Shown piece by piece: positions 1 to 9,494 of a stretch of 64,000 nucleotides of DNA (the stretch's first letter is position 1; each line of letters begins with the position of its first letter). The stretch spans positions 62,736 through 126,735 of the forward strand of contig SVDN01000006.1 in the NCBI GenBank assembly GCA_015057825.1, in the 5' to 3' direction. This DNA comes from Lachnospiraceae bacterium. GTDB lineage: Bacteria > Bacillota > Clostridia > Lachnospirales > Lachnospiraceae. The notes beneath the pieces were generated by a model, which made no database searches, was not told the origin of the DNA, and was given only the letters and a program-made list of their open reading frames with translations. Both the position numbers and the translations under genes were made by a program.

Positions 1-1416
1 ATGCGGCTCGTTAAGTGTCAACCATGGAATCCAGTTGCCGTCTTTGTCGGCTTTCTGAATATTGATGAACATATCCATATCATCATAACCGTCGCATTCA
101 ACATAAAGACGAAGTTTCATGTAACCGATAAGGATTGTTTCTTCATCAAATGCCATATCAAATTCAACTTTACCTGTCTCAGGATCGTAAGCAACCTTAG
201 ATTCGTTTGCTACAGGTTCAGCCTGCATTGAAGTATCTGCAGCGTTTAAGTAGTATTTTCTGTATTCTGTACGAGCGATAGGGAATCTGTCCTCTGCATG
301 TTTAAGTTCGTAATCTTCATCATAAGCATCCATGATATCGATACGTACCTTAGGAGTCATTTCCCAGCCGTTGTGAATATCTTTTAAGTATCTGTCATAG
401 AATCTCTTAAGATCTTCAAGGTTCTGAGGATCGTATGTATCAGGCCATTCGAAATCTCTGTGAGCTCTTAACCATTTTCTAGGTGATTTACATTTTCTGA
501 AGGCTCTCATTGAACCAGGTAAGTGGAAGTGTGAGAAACCTGCTGTCTGATATACAGGGATTTTAACTTTTGAGAAATCAGCAACTTTGTCTTCCCAATA
601 TCCGTTGTATAATGGGTATTTTCTTGCCATAGCAACCTGATCGTCAACGCCGCCCATACCTGTAACCTGAGCTGCGATAAATTCGTTAAATGAAAGAGCA
701 GGGATACCACCTTCGAAAAGTGAATCTCTGTAAAGGTCAGTTGTGCATTCCCAAGGAGCGATGCAAGCAAGGTGTGGTGGCTGTTCTGCAGCGATACCCC
801 ACTGATGCATAGCAACACCTGAGTTACCCGACATACCGATTTTTCCGTTACACCATTCCTGTGTAGCAAGCCATTCTACGAAATCATATCCGTCTTCTCT
901 ATCCTGATGGGTAAACATATGAACATCGCCTTCCGAATGACCTGCACCACGAACGTCTACGTTAGCAACAGCGTAGCCCTGATAGCACCAGTAAAGCGGG
1001 TCAGGTGATTCGAATTTTGCGAGATTTGATACTGTGTGAGGTGGAACACCCATGATCTGCCATTCGCTCATACCTTCGCCCGGTCTTTTACCGAACCAGC
1101 TCCATGAAACGATAGCAGGAATTTTTTCTTTGCAATCCTTTGGACGGAAGATATCTGTGTAGATTTTGCAACCGTCTCTCATAACAACTTCAACGTCCTG
1201 TTCGCAGATAACGCCCGGAGCGCATTCGTATGTTCTCTGATTGAATTCAGCGCAGAAACCCTGTCCCATTCTTGCCATTGGGTCGTCTGACTGTGAAAGG
1301 TCAACGCCTTCAGGGTTTGATACAGGCTTTCTTGCTACACGGTAGATAGCTTCGATTTCTTCGCCTTTAAATACTTCTTTCTTTGTGAAAAATTCGCCTT
1401 TGATTCCTTCGGCCAT
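1..1416 (-). CDS. CocE/NonD family serine hydrolase, 3' end outside window
   Basis: The frame is open from an ATG at 1416 to the window edge, giving 472 residues without a stop; the C-terminus is missing. An AGGAGG-like site lies about 8 bases before the start. The alpha/beta-hydrolase core shows DVRGAGHSEGD (about residue 155) and the nucleophile elbow GMSGNSG with Ser196, as in CocE/X-Pro dipeptidyl-peptidase S15-type enzymes. The part beyond about residue 330 looks like the start of the beta-rich C-terminal domain. Family members hydrolyse esters or amides, often cytoplasmically; the substrate here is unknown and no signal peptide is seen. It is divergent from a PucR-type regulator, a plausible controller. 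Confidence 0.85.
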   Translation of the reverse strand, partial: MAEGIKGEFFTKKEVFKGEEIEAIYRVARKPVSNPEGVDLSQSDDPMARMGQGFCAEFNQRTYECAPGVICEQDVEVVMRDGCKIYTDIFRPKDCKEKIPAIVSWSWFGKRPGEGMSEWQIMGVPPHTVSNLAKFESPDPLYWCYQGYAVANVDVRGAGHSEGDVHMFTHQDREDGYDFVEWLATQEWCNGKIGMSGNSGVAMHQWGIAAEQPPHLACIAPWECTTDLYRDSLFEGGIPALSFNEFIAAQVTGMGGVDDQVAMARKYPLYNGYWEDKVADFSKVKIPVYQTAGFSHFHLPGSMRAFRKCKSPRKWLRAHRDFEWPDTYDPQNLEDLKRFYDRYLKDIHNGWEMTPKVRIDIMDAYDEDYELKHAEDRFPIARTEYRKYYLNAADTSMQAEPVANESKVAYDPETGKVEFDMAFDEETILIGYMKLRLYVECDGYDDMDMFINIQKADKDGNWIPWLTLNEPH

Positions 1417-1450
1417 GTTTAAAAATCCTCCTTTAGATATAATGATTTAT

Positions 1451-1472
1451 AGTTGTCTGCTTGTCGACAACT
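1451..1472. promoter_or_regulatory. Inverted repeat in hydrolase leader
   Basis: Seven-base arms AGTTGTC and GACAACT with an 8-base loop sit 35-56 bases upstream of the hydrolase start. It could be an operator or an RNA hairpin; no known regulator is assigned. Confidence 0.4.
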
Positions 1473-1582
1473 TTTAGAGTCTGACCTTATTTTATCTAGT
1501 TTAAAAATCCTTTTCTATGTGTCACAAACAAAACAAGTCCCAAAAGAATAAAAATAATTTGTGTTATAACTCAAAGACAATA

Positions 1583-1611
1583 TTGCCATTATCTGTTCAT
1601 TAAGATATAAT
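1583..1611 (+). promoter_or_regulatory. SigA-type promoter of PucR-type regulator
   Basis: TTGCCA, a 17-base spacer and a perfect TATAAT. The predicted start near 1618 leaves a leader of about 135 bases that contains a TTGTG/CACAA inverted repeat at 1670-1685, a possible autoregulatory site. Confidence 0.65.
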
Positions 1612-1753
1612 CAATAGTGAAAACGCTGATTAATAGGGACAAAACGAAATATTAGGCAAACTTGATTTGTTGTGCAATCACACAAGATAATTTGAAGCAA
1701 AACTCCCTGTTATGCATAAAAACGAGACATTTAACTAAGAAAAGGAATCGCAA

Positions 1754-3286
1754 ATGAAGATAGAAAAAATTTGGAGCAAATTAAACGAAGGAATCGTCAG
1801 TTGGGTTAACAAGGTTAATTTGGAAGAAGAAATCCACGAATGCAAGCTATTGAAAAAATCCGAAAGCCCAAAAGAACACGTACTTTATATTTGCAACAAG
1901 TCAAGTCTTCCGAAAAAATCAAAGAATATTACGGTGAATATTTTGTGTATCGGAGACTTGGCAATTGATGAGGACACCTATAAAAATTGCAATTTTATTA
2001 ATTGCAAAACGGACAAAAAATTATCCGAAATCGAAAATATTGTAAATGGCATGATAAAAGAAAGTGTTGTGCTTGCAAACAATATGTTTGTTTTGTTAAA
2101 TATTGCCACATCTTTTGCAAGCCTTGAAAGAATCACCGAGGAAGCTGCAAGAGTGCTGGGGAACCCAATACTTTTGGTGGATTCAAACTATAAGATATTA
2201 TCGAGCAAAATAGACAATGTATCTAAAAGTTCAAAACTTAACGAACAAAAGAATCTTGATTACGTGCTGGATGAGCATATAGCTTTTATAAGGAAAAGTC
2301 GCTTTTTCGATAAGGCCAGAGAGAGCAAGTATCCTTATTATACAAAGGGAAGCAGTGACAAAGAAGGATGGATAACTTCCCTTGTCTTCGTGCATGGTAT
2401 CGAAGTTGCCCACGTGGTTGTTATCGAAAGTAACAGAACATTAAATGACAACGATATGGAATATGTAAATTTTTTATGCAGGATTTATTCCATGGAATTG
2501 CAAAAGAACAGCCGTTTCGGCGAAGATGAATCGCAAAAACACAGCTATTTTTTAAGTGATCTTCTGGACGGTCATCTTAAAGATGTATCCGTAATCAAGC
2601 AAAGAGTTAAAAATTTGAATTGGAAAACCACACCCAATATGTTTGTTATGACGGTTTCAGGCGTTAATGCGGAAATATTCGATAAAAAAGCTCAGCTTAT
2701 TTCCAAACAAATCAACAATTTCTTTCCTTACAGCCGTTGGATTATTCACGAGGGAAGAATAGTTTTCCTTTTGTTTTTGGCCGGGCCGACTCCGGAAGAA
2801 ATCACGGGGAGAGATGAGGTGGAGGAGTATTTGAGAATCAATAATCTCAATGCAAGCGTCAGTCGTTGTTTTCACTCTTTTTTGGAGGTAAGAAAGCATT
2901 TCGACGAGACTCTTATTGCCACGGAGTTCGGAACGAAATTTAAGCCAAAGAGCCATGTGCATTTTTATCAGGATTATGTTTGCCAACATATAGGAAGAAT
3001 TGTGGCGGAACACTATAATTTAAAAGATTTCTATCATCCTGCCGTTGTGGAAATCAATGAATATGACAAAAAACATAAAACAAACCTTTTGGAAACCTTA
3101 AAGGAATACATAGATCATCCGGACAATCCAACCATTGTATCGGAGCATCTTTTTGTGCACAAAAATACCTTGTTTTACAGGATGAATAAAATGAAGGAAA
3201 TTTTCGGTATCAATCTTTCAGATGGCGAAGAAAGACTGAAAATTCACATAACCCTTAAGTTTATGGATTTGGACAGCGATTTGTAA
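1754..3286 (+). CDS. PucR/CdaR-type transcriptional regulator
   Basis: A 510-residue protein ending in a PucR-type helix-turn-helix domain (about residues 455-505, with VHKNTLFYRMNKMKE), the hallmark of the PucR/CdaR family. The middle (about 110-400) resembles the sensor and GGDEF-like regions of this family, but the ligand cannot be read. AAGGAA precedes the ATG. It is divergent from the CocE hydrolase and upstream of an NSS symporter, so a role in sensing a nitrogenous or carboxylate substrate is an inference. A full-length paralogue sits at 29360-30937; both share HGIE, HSY.LSDLL and W.(T/H)KN-type blocks. Each gene lies next to a transporter gene. Confidence 0.85.
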   Translation: MKIEKIWSKLNEGIVSWVNKVNLEEEIHECKLLKKSESPKEHVLYICNKSSLPKKSKNITVNILCIGDLAIDEDTYKNCNFINCKTDKKLSEIENIVNGMIKESVVLANNMFVLLNIATSFASLERITEEAARVLGNPILLVDSNYKILSSKIDNVSKSSKLNEQKNLDYVLDEHIAFIRKSRFFDKARESKYPYYTKGSSDKEGWITSLVFVHGIEVAHVVVIESNRTLNDNDMEYVNFLCRIYSMELQKNSRFGEDESQKHSYFLSDLLDGHLKDVSVIKQRVKNLNWKTTPNMFVMTVSGVNAEIFDKKAQLISKQINNFFPYSRWIIHEGRIVFLLFLAGPTPEEITGRDEVEEYLRINNLNASVSRCFHSFLEVRKHFDETLIATEFGTKFKPKSHVHFYQDYVCQHIGRIVAEHYNLKDFYHPAVVEINEYDKKHKTNLLETLKEYIDHPDNPTIVSEHLFVHKNTLFYRMNKMKEIFGINLSDGEERLKIHITLKFMDLDSDL

Positions 3287-3295
3287 GCCTTTTGC

Positions 3296-3324
3296 TTGCA
3301 ATATGGGTTAAAGTATTGTATCAT
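3296..3324 (+). promoter_or_regulatory. Candidate promoter of NSS symporter
   Basis: TTGCAA, 17-base spacer, TATCAT in the 118-base gap after the regulator. This suggests the symporter has its own promoter rather than relying only on read-through. Confidence 0.5.
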
Positions 3325-3404
3325 CATAAATACGGTTTAACACTGCAAAGTGTAAAAATGTTTAATAACAACAAAAAACTTTTCAAAAAAGGGAGAATTT
3401 AATA

Positions 3405-4775
3405 ATGCCTAGAGCACGTCTTGGAAGTCGATTGGGCTTCATTCTTTTGAGTGCCGGTTGTGCGATCGGTATCGGTAATGTATGGAGATTTCCATATATG
3501 GCCGGTCAGAACGGCGGCGCCATATTTGTGGTAATATATCTGATTTGCTTAGCGGCCCTTGGAATTCCTGCCATGACAATGGAATTCGCCATGGGAAGAG
3601 CCGCACAAAAAAGCATCGTCAAACTTTACGATGAAATCGAACCGAAAAAATCAAAATGGCATATTCACGGCAAAGTCTGCTTTGCGGGAAATGTTATCCT
3701 TATGATGTTTTATACAACGGTTGCGGGATGGATGCTTTATTATTTCGTGAAAATGATAAAGGGCGATTTCGTGGCAGCCTCAAGCGAAGCTGTTGGTGAG
3801 CAATTCGGAAATATGCTTTCCAATCCGGGTCCTATGATTTTGTTTGTGGGAATAGTTGTGGCGATGGGATTTTTCGTCTGCGCCGGAGGCGTTGCGGAAC
3901 GTCTTGAAGTGGTAACCAAGTGGATGATGATTGCTCTTATGGCAATTATGGTAATCTTGGTTATAAACAGCTTCAGAATGGACGGAGCCGCCGAAGGACT
4001 TAAGTTTTTTCTTGTTCCCAGCGTTGAAAAAGTAAAAGAAGCGGGACTTGCAAAAGTTGTGCTGGGGGCCCTTAATCAATCCTTCTTTACTTTAAGTATA
4101 GGTATGGGATCCATGGCTATTTTCGGAAGCTATATCGGTAAACAAAGAAGCCTTCTTGGTGAATCCGTAAATGTAGCCGTACTTGATACGATTATTGCCA
4201 TTGCATCCGGACTTATCATTTTTCCGACATGCTTTTCTTACGGAGTTGAAGTAAGTTCCGGTCCGAGCCTTATATTTGTTACATTGCCGAATATTTTTGC
4301 AAATATGCCGGGCGGCCGGATTTGGGGAGCCATGTTCTTCCTCTTTATGTCATTTGCGGCACTTTCCACGGTATTTGCCGTATTTGAAAATATTATTTCA
4401 TGCACTCTTGATATTACAAAACTTTCGAGAAAGAAAGCCTGCATTATAGACGGTATATTAATGTTTTTACTCAGCCTTCCTTGTGTATTGGGCTTTAATG
4501 TATGGTCAAAGTTCGAGCCTTTTGCCGAAGGTTCGGGCATAATGGATCTTGAGGATTTTATTGTTTCAAACCTTATACTTCCTATCGGATGTATAATATT
4601 TATAATATTCTGCACAAGTAAGTACGGTTGGGGCTGGAAAAAGTTTTTGGAGGAGGCGAATGAAGGTCGAGGCTTAAAAATTGCCAAGTGGCTGCGCCCT
4701 TACATGGCCTATGTTATGCCTGTAATCATTGCTATAGTGCTTATTGTGGGACTTATTAATTTTGATTTCGGTTGA
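3405..4775 (+). CDS. Sodium-dependent transporter, NSS/SNF (LeuT-like) family
   Basis: A 456-residue integral membrane protein with about 11 hydrophobic segments. The first contains SAGCAIGIGNVWRFPYM, the unwound TM1 signature that binds sodium and substrate in LeuT-type symporters, followed by NGGAIF. Bacterial NSS members take up amino acids or related amines with Na+; the substrate cannot be read from sequence. GGGAGA lies before the ATG. The gene follows a PucR-type regulator on the same strand, which may control it, and ends at a strong terminator (4798-4836). Length is typical of the 11-TM bacterial subgroup. Confidence 0.92.
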   Translation: MPRARLGSRLGFILLSAGCAIGIGNVWRFPYMAGQNGGAIFVVIYLICLAALGIPAMTMEFAMGRAAQKSIVKLYDEIEPKKSKWHIHGKVCFAGNVILMMFYTTVAGWMLYYFVKMIKGDFVAASSEAVGEQFGNMLSNPGPMILFVGIVVAMGFFVCAGGVAERLEVVTKWMMIALMAIMVILVINSFRMDGAAEGLKFFLVPSVEKVKEAGLAKVVLGALNQSFFTLSIGMGSMAIFGSYIGKQRSLLGESVNVAVLDTIIAIASGLIIFPTCFSYGVEVSSGPSLIFVTLPNIFANMPGGRIWGAMFFLFMSFAALSTVFAVFENIISCTLDITKLSRKKACIIDGILMFLLSLPCVLGFNVWSKFEPFAEGSGIMDLEDFIVSNLILPIGCIIFIIFCTSKYGWGWKKFLEEANEGRGLKIAKWLRPYMAYVMPVIIAIVLIVGLINFDFG

Positions 4776-4797
4776 AAATAAATTACTAAAAAAATTT

Positions 4798-4836
4798 AGA
4801 CAACAAATCGGGGTATTTGTTGTCTATTCTTTTTAT
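4798..4836 (+). terminator. Intrinsic terminator after NSS symporter
   Basis: Perfect 11-base arms (AGACAACAAAT / ATTTGTTGTCT) around a 6-base loop, followed by ATTCTTTTTAT. Confidence 0.85.
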
Positions 4837-4841
4837 ATCCC

Positions 4842-4870
4842 TTGATAATAAAGTATTTCTATGTTAGTAT
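4842..4870 (+). promoter_or_regulatory. Candidate promoter of the cdaA operon
   Basis: TTGATA (5/6), 17-base spacer, TAGTAT (4/6), placed directly after the terminator and 44 bases before the first ATG of the next operon. Confidence 0.45.
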
Positions 4871-4913
4871 AAAGAATGGATTTTTGAATACTAATGACAA
4901 TATGGGAGTCAAA

Positions 4914-5339
4914 ATGTTAAACGAAGATAAGATAAAATTAATGACTAAAATGGCTATGTATGCTGATAGTCCCGAAGGAAAAGAGGCTATCGAAGCTTCA
5001 AAATTTTTCAAACATGATTATCTTGCCAGAAAAATCATTTGGACGGAAATCTGTGTAACACTTGCATATATATTCATGATTTTCATTTTCGCAATTTTAA
5101 AAATGGAAACAATGGTAACGGACATTGCAGATATGAATTTCACATCAATCGCTGTTATTCTTGTGGTTGTTTATATTGCGCTTTTGTTTGTGTTCTTTAT
5201 GTTTTCTTATACTTTCTACGGAAAAAAATATATAAAATGCAGACAGTCATCTGCGGAATACAGCGCAAACCTTAAAAAATTAAACAATTACTACAAATCC
5301 GAATCCGAAATAGAGGATGACGATGTTTTTACAGTTTGA
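4914..5339 (+). CDS. Small two-TM membrane protein upstream of cdaA
   Basis: A 141-residue protein. I chose the ATG at 4914 because GGGAG lies just upstream; an in-frame ATG at 4842 has no ribosome site and overlaps the promoter. Hydrophobic stretches at about 43-65 and 77-100 predict two membrane helices. The N-terminus is polar, and the C-terminus is charged and ends in an acidic SEIEDDD patch. I do not recognise the family. It lies 24 bases before another membrane protein gene and is probably co-transcribed with cdaA-cdaR, so an accessory role in c-di-AMP signalling or envelope physiology is a guess from position only. Confidence 0.7.
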   Translation: MLNEDKIKLMTKMAMYADSPEGKEAIEASKFFKHDYLARKIIWTEICVTLAYIFMIFIFAILKMETMVTDIADMNFTSIAVILVVVYIALLFVFFMFSYTFYGKKYIKCRQSSAEYSANLKKLNNYYKSESEIEDDDVFTV

Positions 5340-5363
5340 TAAACTCTGGGAGGAATCTTAAAC

Positions 5364-6281
5364 ATGGATAAAATATTGGAGATTAAAGGGAATATTCTCC
5401 GCCTTTTCGAAACAAACGAAAAGGTAATGAAACCCCTTATAAAATTTGTATTATGTTTTGTGGGCGTTCTTATTATGGGAATAAGCATGGGCAACAACCA
5501 CATACTCGCAAATCCTATAGTTATGGTTGTTATCGGAGCCGTTTGTGCATTCTTGCCAAAGAATATAGATGTGCTTGTACTCATTGTTGTTTTGCTTGGC
5601 CATTTGTATTCATTTTCGGCCGAAGTCGCACTTGTAGCATTGGCGCTTCTTTTGGTAATGTATTTCATTTACTTCAGATTTGCACCTAAATATGCATTTG
5701 TGGTTATTCTTTTGCCGATTTTATTCTTTATAAAAATTCCTTTTGTGGTACCGCTTGTTTTGGGCGTTGTGGCAACACCTATCACAATTTTACCGACAAT
5801 ATTCGGTGTTGCGATTTACTACATTATTCATTTGACGGCGGCAGCTTCCGGCGGAGGTTCGGATTCGGCAAGCCTTGCCGTTAAATCTGTGTTTGCCAAC
5901 AAAGAAAGCTTGTTGGTTATGGTAGTATTCGCTGCGGTAATCATAATCGAGTACTATATAAGAAGATCCACAAGCAAAAATGCACCATCAAAGGCTGTAT
6001 TGGTGGGTGCGGCAATCAATGTAGTTGCCCTTCTTGTCGGATTTATCGCAATAGGAAATGCAAACCTTATATCAATAGTATTTATGATAGCCGGTTCCAT
6101 TATTTCCTTGCTTTTGGCTTATATTATTCAAATGGCTGTATTGCCGCTTGATTACAGCAAAACCATCAATACTCAATTTGAGGATGATGATTATTATTAC
6201 TACGTAAAGGCGGTTCCTAAGCATTCTATCGCAAAGGAAAAAGTCAGCGTAAAAAAAATCAACAGAAAAAGCAGTAAATAA
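5364..6281 (+). CDS. Polytopic membrane protein of unknown function upstream of cdaA
   Basis: A 305-residue protein with about eight hydrophobic segments between residues 23 and 265, then a hydrophilic tail with an acidic-aromatic motif (QFEDDDYYYYVKAVPK) and a basic C-terminus. GGGAGG precedes the ATG. Homologues in clostridia are, to my recollection, labelled as ABC-transporter permease-like, but I see no EAA loop or partner ATPase, so I would not call it that. The 37-base gap to cdaA argues for one operon. Function unknown; a membrane partner of CdaA/CdaR is one possibility. Confidence 0.75.
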   Translation: MDKILEIKGNILRLFETNEKVMKPLIKFVLCFVGVLIMGISMGNNHILANPIVMVVIGAVCAFLPKNIDVLVLIVVLLGHLYSFSAEVALVALALLLVMYFIYFRFAPKYAFVVILLPILFFIKIPFVVPLVLGVVATPITILPTIFGVAIYYIIHLTAAASGGGSDSASLAVKSVFANKESLLVMVVFAAVIIIEYYIRRSTSKNAPSKAVLVGAAINVVALLVGFIAIGNANLISIVFMIAGSIISLLLAYIIQMAVLPLDYSKTINTQFEDDDYYYYVKAVPKHSIAKEKVSVKKINRKSSK

Positions 6282-6318
6282 TTTTAAATAACAATCTTTA
6301 TGGGAAGGAGGCGTAAGA

Positions 6319-7200
6319 ATGACTATTGTAGATTCAATCGGAACATTTTTCAGTGAGTATGTTCAATATTTGCGCGTAGGTGTTTCCGATGTAATCGAAA
6401 TCATTATTATCGCTTTTCTTCTTTACGAGATTATTATTTGGTTCAAAAAAACCCGTGCATGGGTTCTCTTTAAAGGCATTGCGGTTATCTTAATTTTTAT
6501 CCTTATTGCAATGCTTTTCAATCTCAATACCATTGTCTGGATTGCAAGTAAAGCCTTAAGCGTCGGCGTTATAGCCTTGTTTATCGTCTTTCAGCCTGAG
6601 CTTAGAAGAGCTCTTGAACAGCTTGGAAGAAGAAATTTCTTTGCATCGCTTTTTACGACCCAAGACAGCAGCCAGGGAATCGGTAATTTCACGGATAAAA
6701 CTTTAAATGATATTGTTAAAGCCTGTAACGAAATGTCAAGGTTTAAAACCGGTGCACTCATTGTAATAGAGCAGAAAAACGATCTTGACGAATATATTCG
6801 AACGGGAATCACCATGGATGCTGTGGTCAGCAGCCAACTTCTTATTAACACATTCGAGAAAAACACGCCGCTTCATGACGGTGCTGTTATTATACGCGGA
6901 GACAGAATTATTTCCGCAACATGCTATCTTCCGCTTTCGGATAATATGGAACTCAGTAAAGAATTGGGAACAAGGCACAGAGCTGCGGTGGGACTTTCCG
7001 AAGCCTCCGATGCCTTCATAATAATCGTATCCGAAGAAACCGGCGCCATAAGCGTTGCGGTGGGAGGAGCAATCTTCAGAAATCTGGATTCCGAAGGACT
7101 CAGAAATAAGCTGACATACATTCAGAAAAAAGGAATCGATGTAAAGAAGTTCAAGTTCTGGAAGGGAAAAAAGAAAAATGAAAAAGATACTGCTAAATAA
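6319..7200 (+). CDS. cdaA: Diadenylate cyclase CdaA
   Basis: A 293-residue enzyme joining two ATP into cyclic di-AMP at the membrane. Three N-terminal hydrophobic helices (about residues 20-95) precede the DisA_N/DAC domain, whose two signature motifs are present: LHDGA with Asp187 and GTRHRAA with Arg219-His220-Arg221. A strong GGAAGGAGG site precedes the ATG. The stop overlaps cdaR by 23 bases, the classic cdaA-cdaR arrangement of Firmicutes. c-di-AMP controls potassium and osmolyte balance and cell-wall integrity. The C-terminus is lysine-rich. No key residue is missing. Confidence 0.97.
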   Translation: MTIVDSIGTFFSEYVQYLRVGVSDVIEIIIIAFLLYEIIIWFKKTRAWVLFKGIAVILIFILIAMLFNLNTIVWIASKALSVGVIALFIVFQPELRRALEQLGRRNFFASLFTTQDSSQGIGNFTDKTLNDIVKACNEMSRFKTGALIVIEQKNDLDEYIRTGITMDAVVSSQLLINTFEKNTPLHDGAVIIRGDRIISATCYLPLSDNMELSKELGTRHRAAVGLSEASDAFIIIVSEETGAISVAVGGAIFRNLDSEGLRNKLTYIQKKGIDVKKFKFWKGKKKNEKDTAK

Positions 7201-8428
7201 TCTTAAATTTAAGATAATTGCCGTAGTACTCGCTTTCATTATTTGGGCTGTAGTTGTTAACATCACGGATCCTACCGTTACAAAGACGGTTGACGGCATT
7301 CCGATAACTATAACTAATGAAGAGGCAGTGCTTGACGGCACACAAGTTTATACAATCGTATCGGGCTCCACGGCCAGTGTTACCATAACCGGCTCTCGTT
7401 CTACGGTATATAGGGTGATGAAACCATCAGCCTTTGTTGCTACTGCGGATTTTTCGGCTGTTTCCGTAACGGGTACGGTTGATGTTTCCGTGGAACTTTC
7501 CGATGAATATTCGGAATATAAGAGCCTTGTGGATTTGGAAACAAAATCACAGGTGACGATAGCTTTGGATTCAATTGAAAGCAGAGTATTCACACCTGTT
7601 CCGGAATTTGTGGGAACACCTGCTGAAGGCTTTGAAACCAGCTCCATAATTTTCGATCCGGAAAAAATAACGGTTTATGCTCCATCGGAAATACTTAAGA
7701 GCATTCACGGCGTGGTTTTGAAAATAGATGTAGCGGATGCTTCGGCTGATTTAAATACGGTTGTTGAACCGATAATTATTGATTACAGCGGTAATGTTGT
7801 GGAAAAATCAAGTTCGGTTTATACCGATGTGGATACGGTAAATGTTTCCGCGGGATTGGTACAAAGTAAGGATGTTAAATTGGTTGCCACCGCCACGGGA
7901 ACGGTAGCTGATTCATATTCCTTCGGCGGAATTACTTTATCTCAGGAAACAATCAAGATTAAGGGCGCGCCGGATGATATAGCGGGAATAAGCCAAATCG
8001 ATCTTGGAGCGATTAATATTGACGGTGCCACGGAAAATGTCGTAACGGCCATAAATGTTGCCGAACTTTTGCCGAATGGTGTTTCTCTTTATGATGAAAG
8101 TCAATCGGTGGTAACGGTTACGGCAACCATAGATAAATCGACTACAAAGAAGGTTATGCTTGATTCCACAAGTATAGCGATACAAAACCTTCCATCGGGT
8201 TACTATGCCACGGTTAAGGGGGATGTAACCATTGAGATAAGCGGTGCTTTATCGGTAATCGAAAAGCTTACGGCATCATCTCTTGAAGCCTATGTTGATC
8301 TTTCCAAGGCAACCATAGGAACAAGCGAATATACCATTTACATGAAGCTTCCGACGGGAGTTACGGCTTCCGAAAATACGGCAACGGTTGTTGTTTCCAA
8401 CGATGCCGATTCGGGAGATAAAGAGTAG
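7178..8428 (+). CDS. cdaR: CdaA regulatory protein CdaR (YbbR domains)
   Basis: A 416-residue protein with an N-terminal membrane anchor (about residues 10-30, VVLAFIIWAVVVNI) and an extracytoplasmic region of repeated YbbR-like beta domains to about residue 400. CdaR family proteins bind and modulate CdaA. The gene starts inside the last 23 bases of cdaA, using GGAAGGGA within cdaA as ribosome site, so translation is probably coupled. It is followed after 13 bases by galE. The sequence is rich in Thr/Val/Ser, as usual for this exported family. Confidence 0.93.
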   Translation: MKKILLNNLKFKIIAVVLAFIIWAVVVNITDPTVTKTVDGIPITITNEEAVLDGTQVYTIVSGSTASVTITGSRSTVYRVMKPSAFVATADFSAVSVTGTVDVSVELSDEYSEYKSLVDLETKSQVTIALDSIESRVFTPVPEFVGTPAEGFETSSIIFDPEKITVYAPSEILKSIHGVVLKIDVADASADLNTVVEPIIIDYSGNVVEKSSSVYTDVDTVNVSAGLVQSKDVKLVATATGTVADSYSFGGITLSQETIKIKGAPDDIAGISQIDLGAINIDGATENVVTAINVAELLPNGVSLYDESQSVVTVTATIDKSTTKKVMLDSTSIAIQNLPSGYYATVKGDVTIEISGALSVIEKLTASSLEAYVDLSKATIGTSEYTIYMKLPTGVTASENTATVVVSNDADSGDKE

Positions 8429-8441
8429 TTAGGAGATAATA

Positions 8442-9452
8442 ATGAAAATATTGGTTACTGGTGGCTCGGGTTATATCGGAAGCCATACATGCGTTGAACT
8501 TTTAAATAACGGATACGAAGTTGTTGTAATGGACAATCTTTGTAATTCCAGCGAAGAATCATTAAACAGAGTTAAACAAATAACAGGAAAAGATCTTACA
8601 TTTTATAAAGCGGATATTACCGACAGAGATGCATTTAAAAAGATTTTTTCGGAACATAAAATAGATGCGGTTATTCATTTTGCGGGCCTTAAGGCTGTGG
8701 GCGAATCTTGCGAAAAACCCATCGAATACTATTTCAACAATGTTGCGGGCACGGTTATTATGTGTGACGAAATGAGAAAAGCAGGGGTTAAAAACATTGT
8801 ATTTTCTTCTTCCGCAACAGTTTACGGAAAGCCGAAAACAGTCCCTATAAAAGAGGACTTTCCTCTTTCCACAACAAACCCTTACGGGGCAACAAAGCTA
8901 ATGATAGAAAACATTCTTACGGATATTCACACTGCTGATAATGAATGGAATGTTATTCTTCTTAGATATTTCAATCCGATAGGAGCCCATGAAAGCGGAC
9001 TTATCGGTGAAGATCCCAATGGTATCCCTAACAATCTTTTACCTTATGTTTCAAAAGTTGCAATCGGTCAGCTTCCATTCGTAAATGTTTGGGGTAATGA
9101 CTATGAGACAAAAGACGGAACGGGAGTAAGAGATTACATCCATGTTGTTGACTTGGCTGTCGGACATATAAGAGCTGTTGAAAAGCTTAAAGAAAATCCG
9201 GGACGCAAAGTCTACAATCTCGGAACGGGTAATGGCTATAGTGTTTTGGAAATAATTGAAAACTTTTCAAAGGCATGCGGTAAAGACGTGCCTTACAAAA
9301 TCGCCCCGAGAAGACCGGGCGATATCGATGTTTGCTACGCAGATGCGTCATTGGCAAAGAAAGAACTTGGATGGGAAGCCAAGTTTGGCATTGACAAAAT
9401 GTGCGAAGACCTATGGAGATGGCAAAGCAAGAATCCTAACGGTTACAAGTAG
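8442..9452 (+). CDS. galE: UDP-glucose 4-epimerase
   Basis: A 336-residue extended SDR enzyme interconverting UDP-glucose and UDP-galactose. The NAD-binding GGSGYIGSH is at residues 7-15, followed by the family blocks [19 protein letters not shown] and the SSSATVYG / YGATK catalytic Ser and Tyr-xxx-Lys. RYFNPIGAH and the C-terminal RRPGD block are diagnostic of GalE. AGGAG precedes the ATG. It supplies UDP-Gal, the substrate of the Glf encoded at 13671, linking it to the surface-glycan genes downstream. Confidence 0.96.
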   Translation: MKILVTGGSGYIGSHTCVELLNNGYEVVVMDNLCNSSEESLNRVKQITGKDLTFYKADITDRDAFKKIFSEHKIDAVIHFAGLKAVGESCEKPIEYYFNNVAGTVIMCDEMRKAGVKNIVFSSSATVYGKPKTVPIKEDFPLSTTNPYGATKLMIENILTDIHTADNEWNVILLRYFNPIGAHESGLIGEDPNGIPNNLLPYVSKVAIGQLPFVNVWGNDYETKDGTGVRDYIHVVDLAVGHIRAVEKLKENPGRKVYNLGTGNGYSVLEIIENFSKACGKDVPYKIAPRRPGDIDVCYADASLAKKELGWEAKFGIDKMCEDLWRWQSKNPNGYK

Positions 9453-9494
9453 ACATCATAATCGACAACATTATACAACTAAGGAGGAAATAAG

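Larger units (their letters stand above)
1417..1753. other. Divergent intergenic region, hydrolase / PucR regulator
   Basis: This 337-base gap holds the two divergent 5' regions and no convincing ORF. Visible elements are a promoter for the rightward gene (1583-1611), an inverted repeat AGTTGTC/GACAACT (1451-1472) in the leftward leader, and TTGTG/CACAA arms (1670-1685) in the rightward leader. I could not place a good promoter for the leftward gene. Confidence 0.6.

Noticed and set aside
9453..9494. T-box or leucine leader peptide before leuA
   Set aside because: The gap is only 42 bases, with no specifier stem, terminator or Leu-rich ORF.
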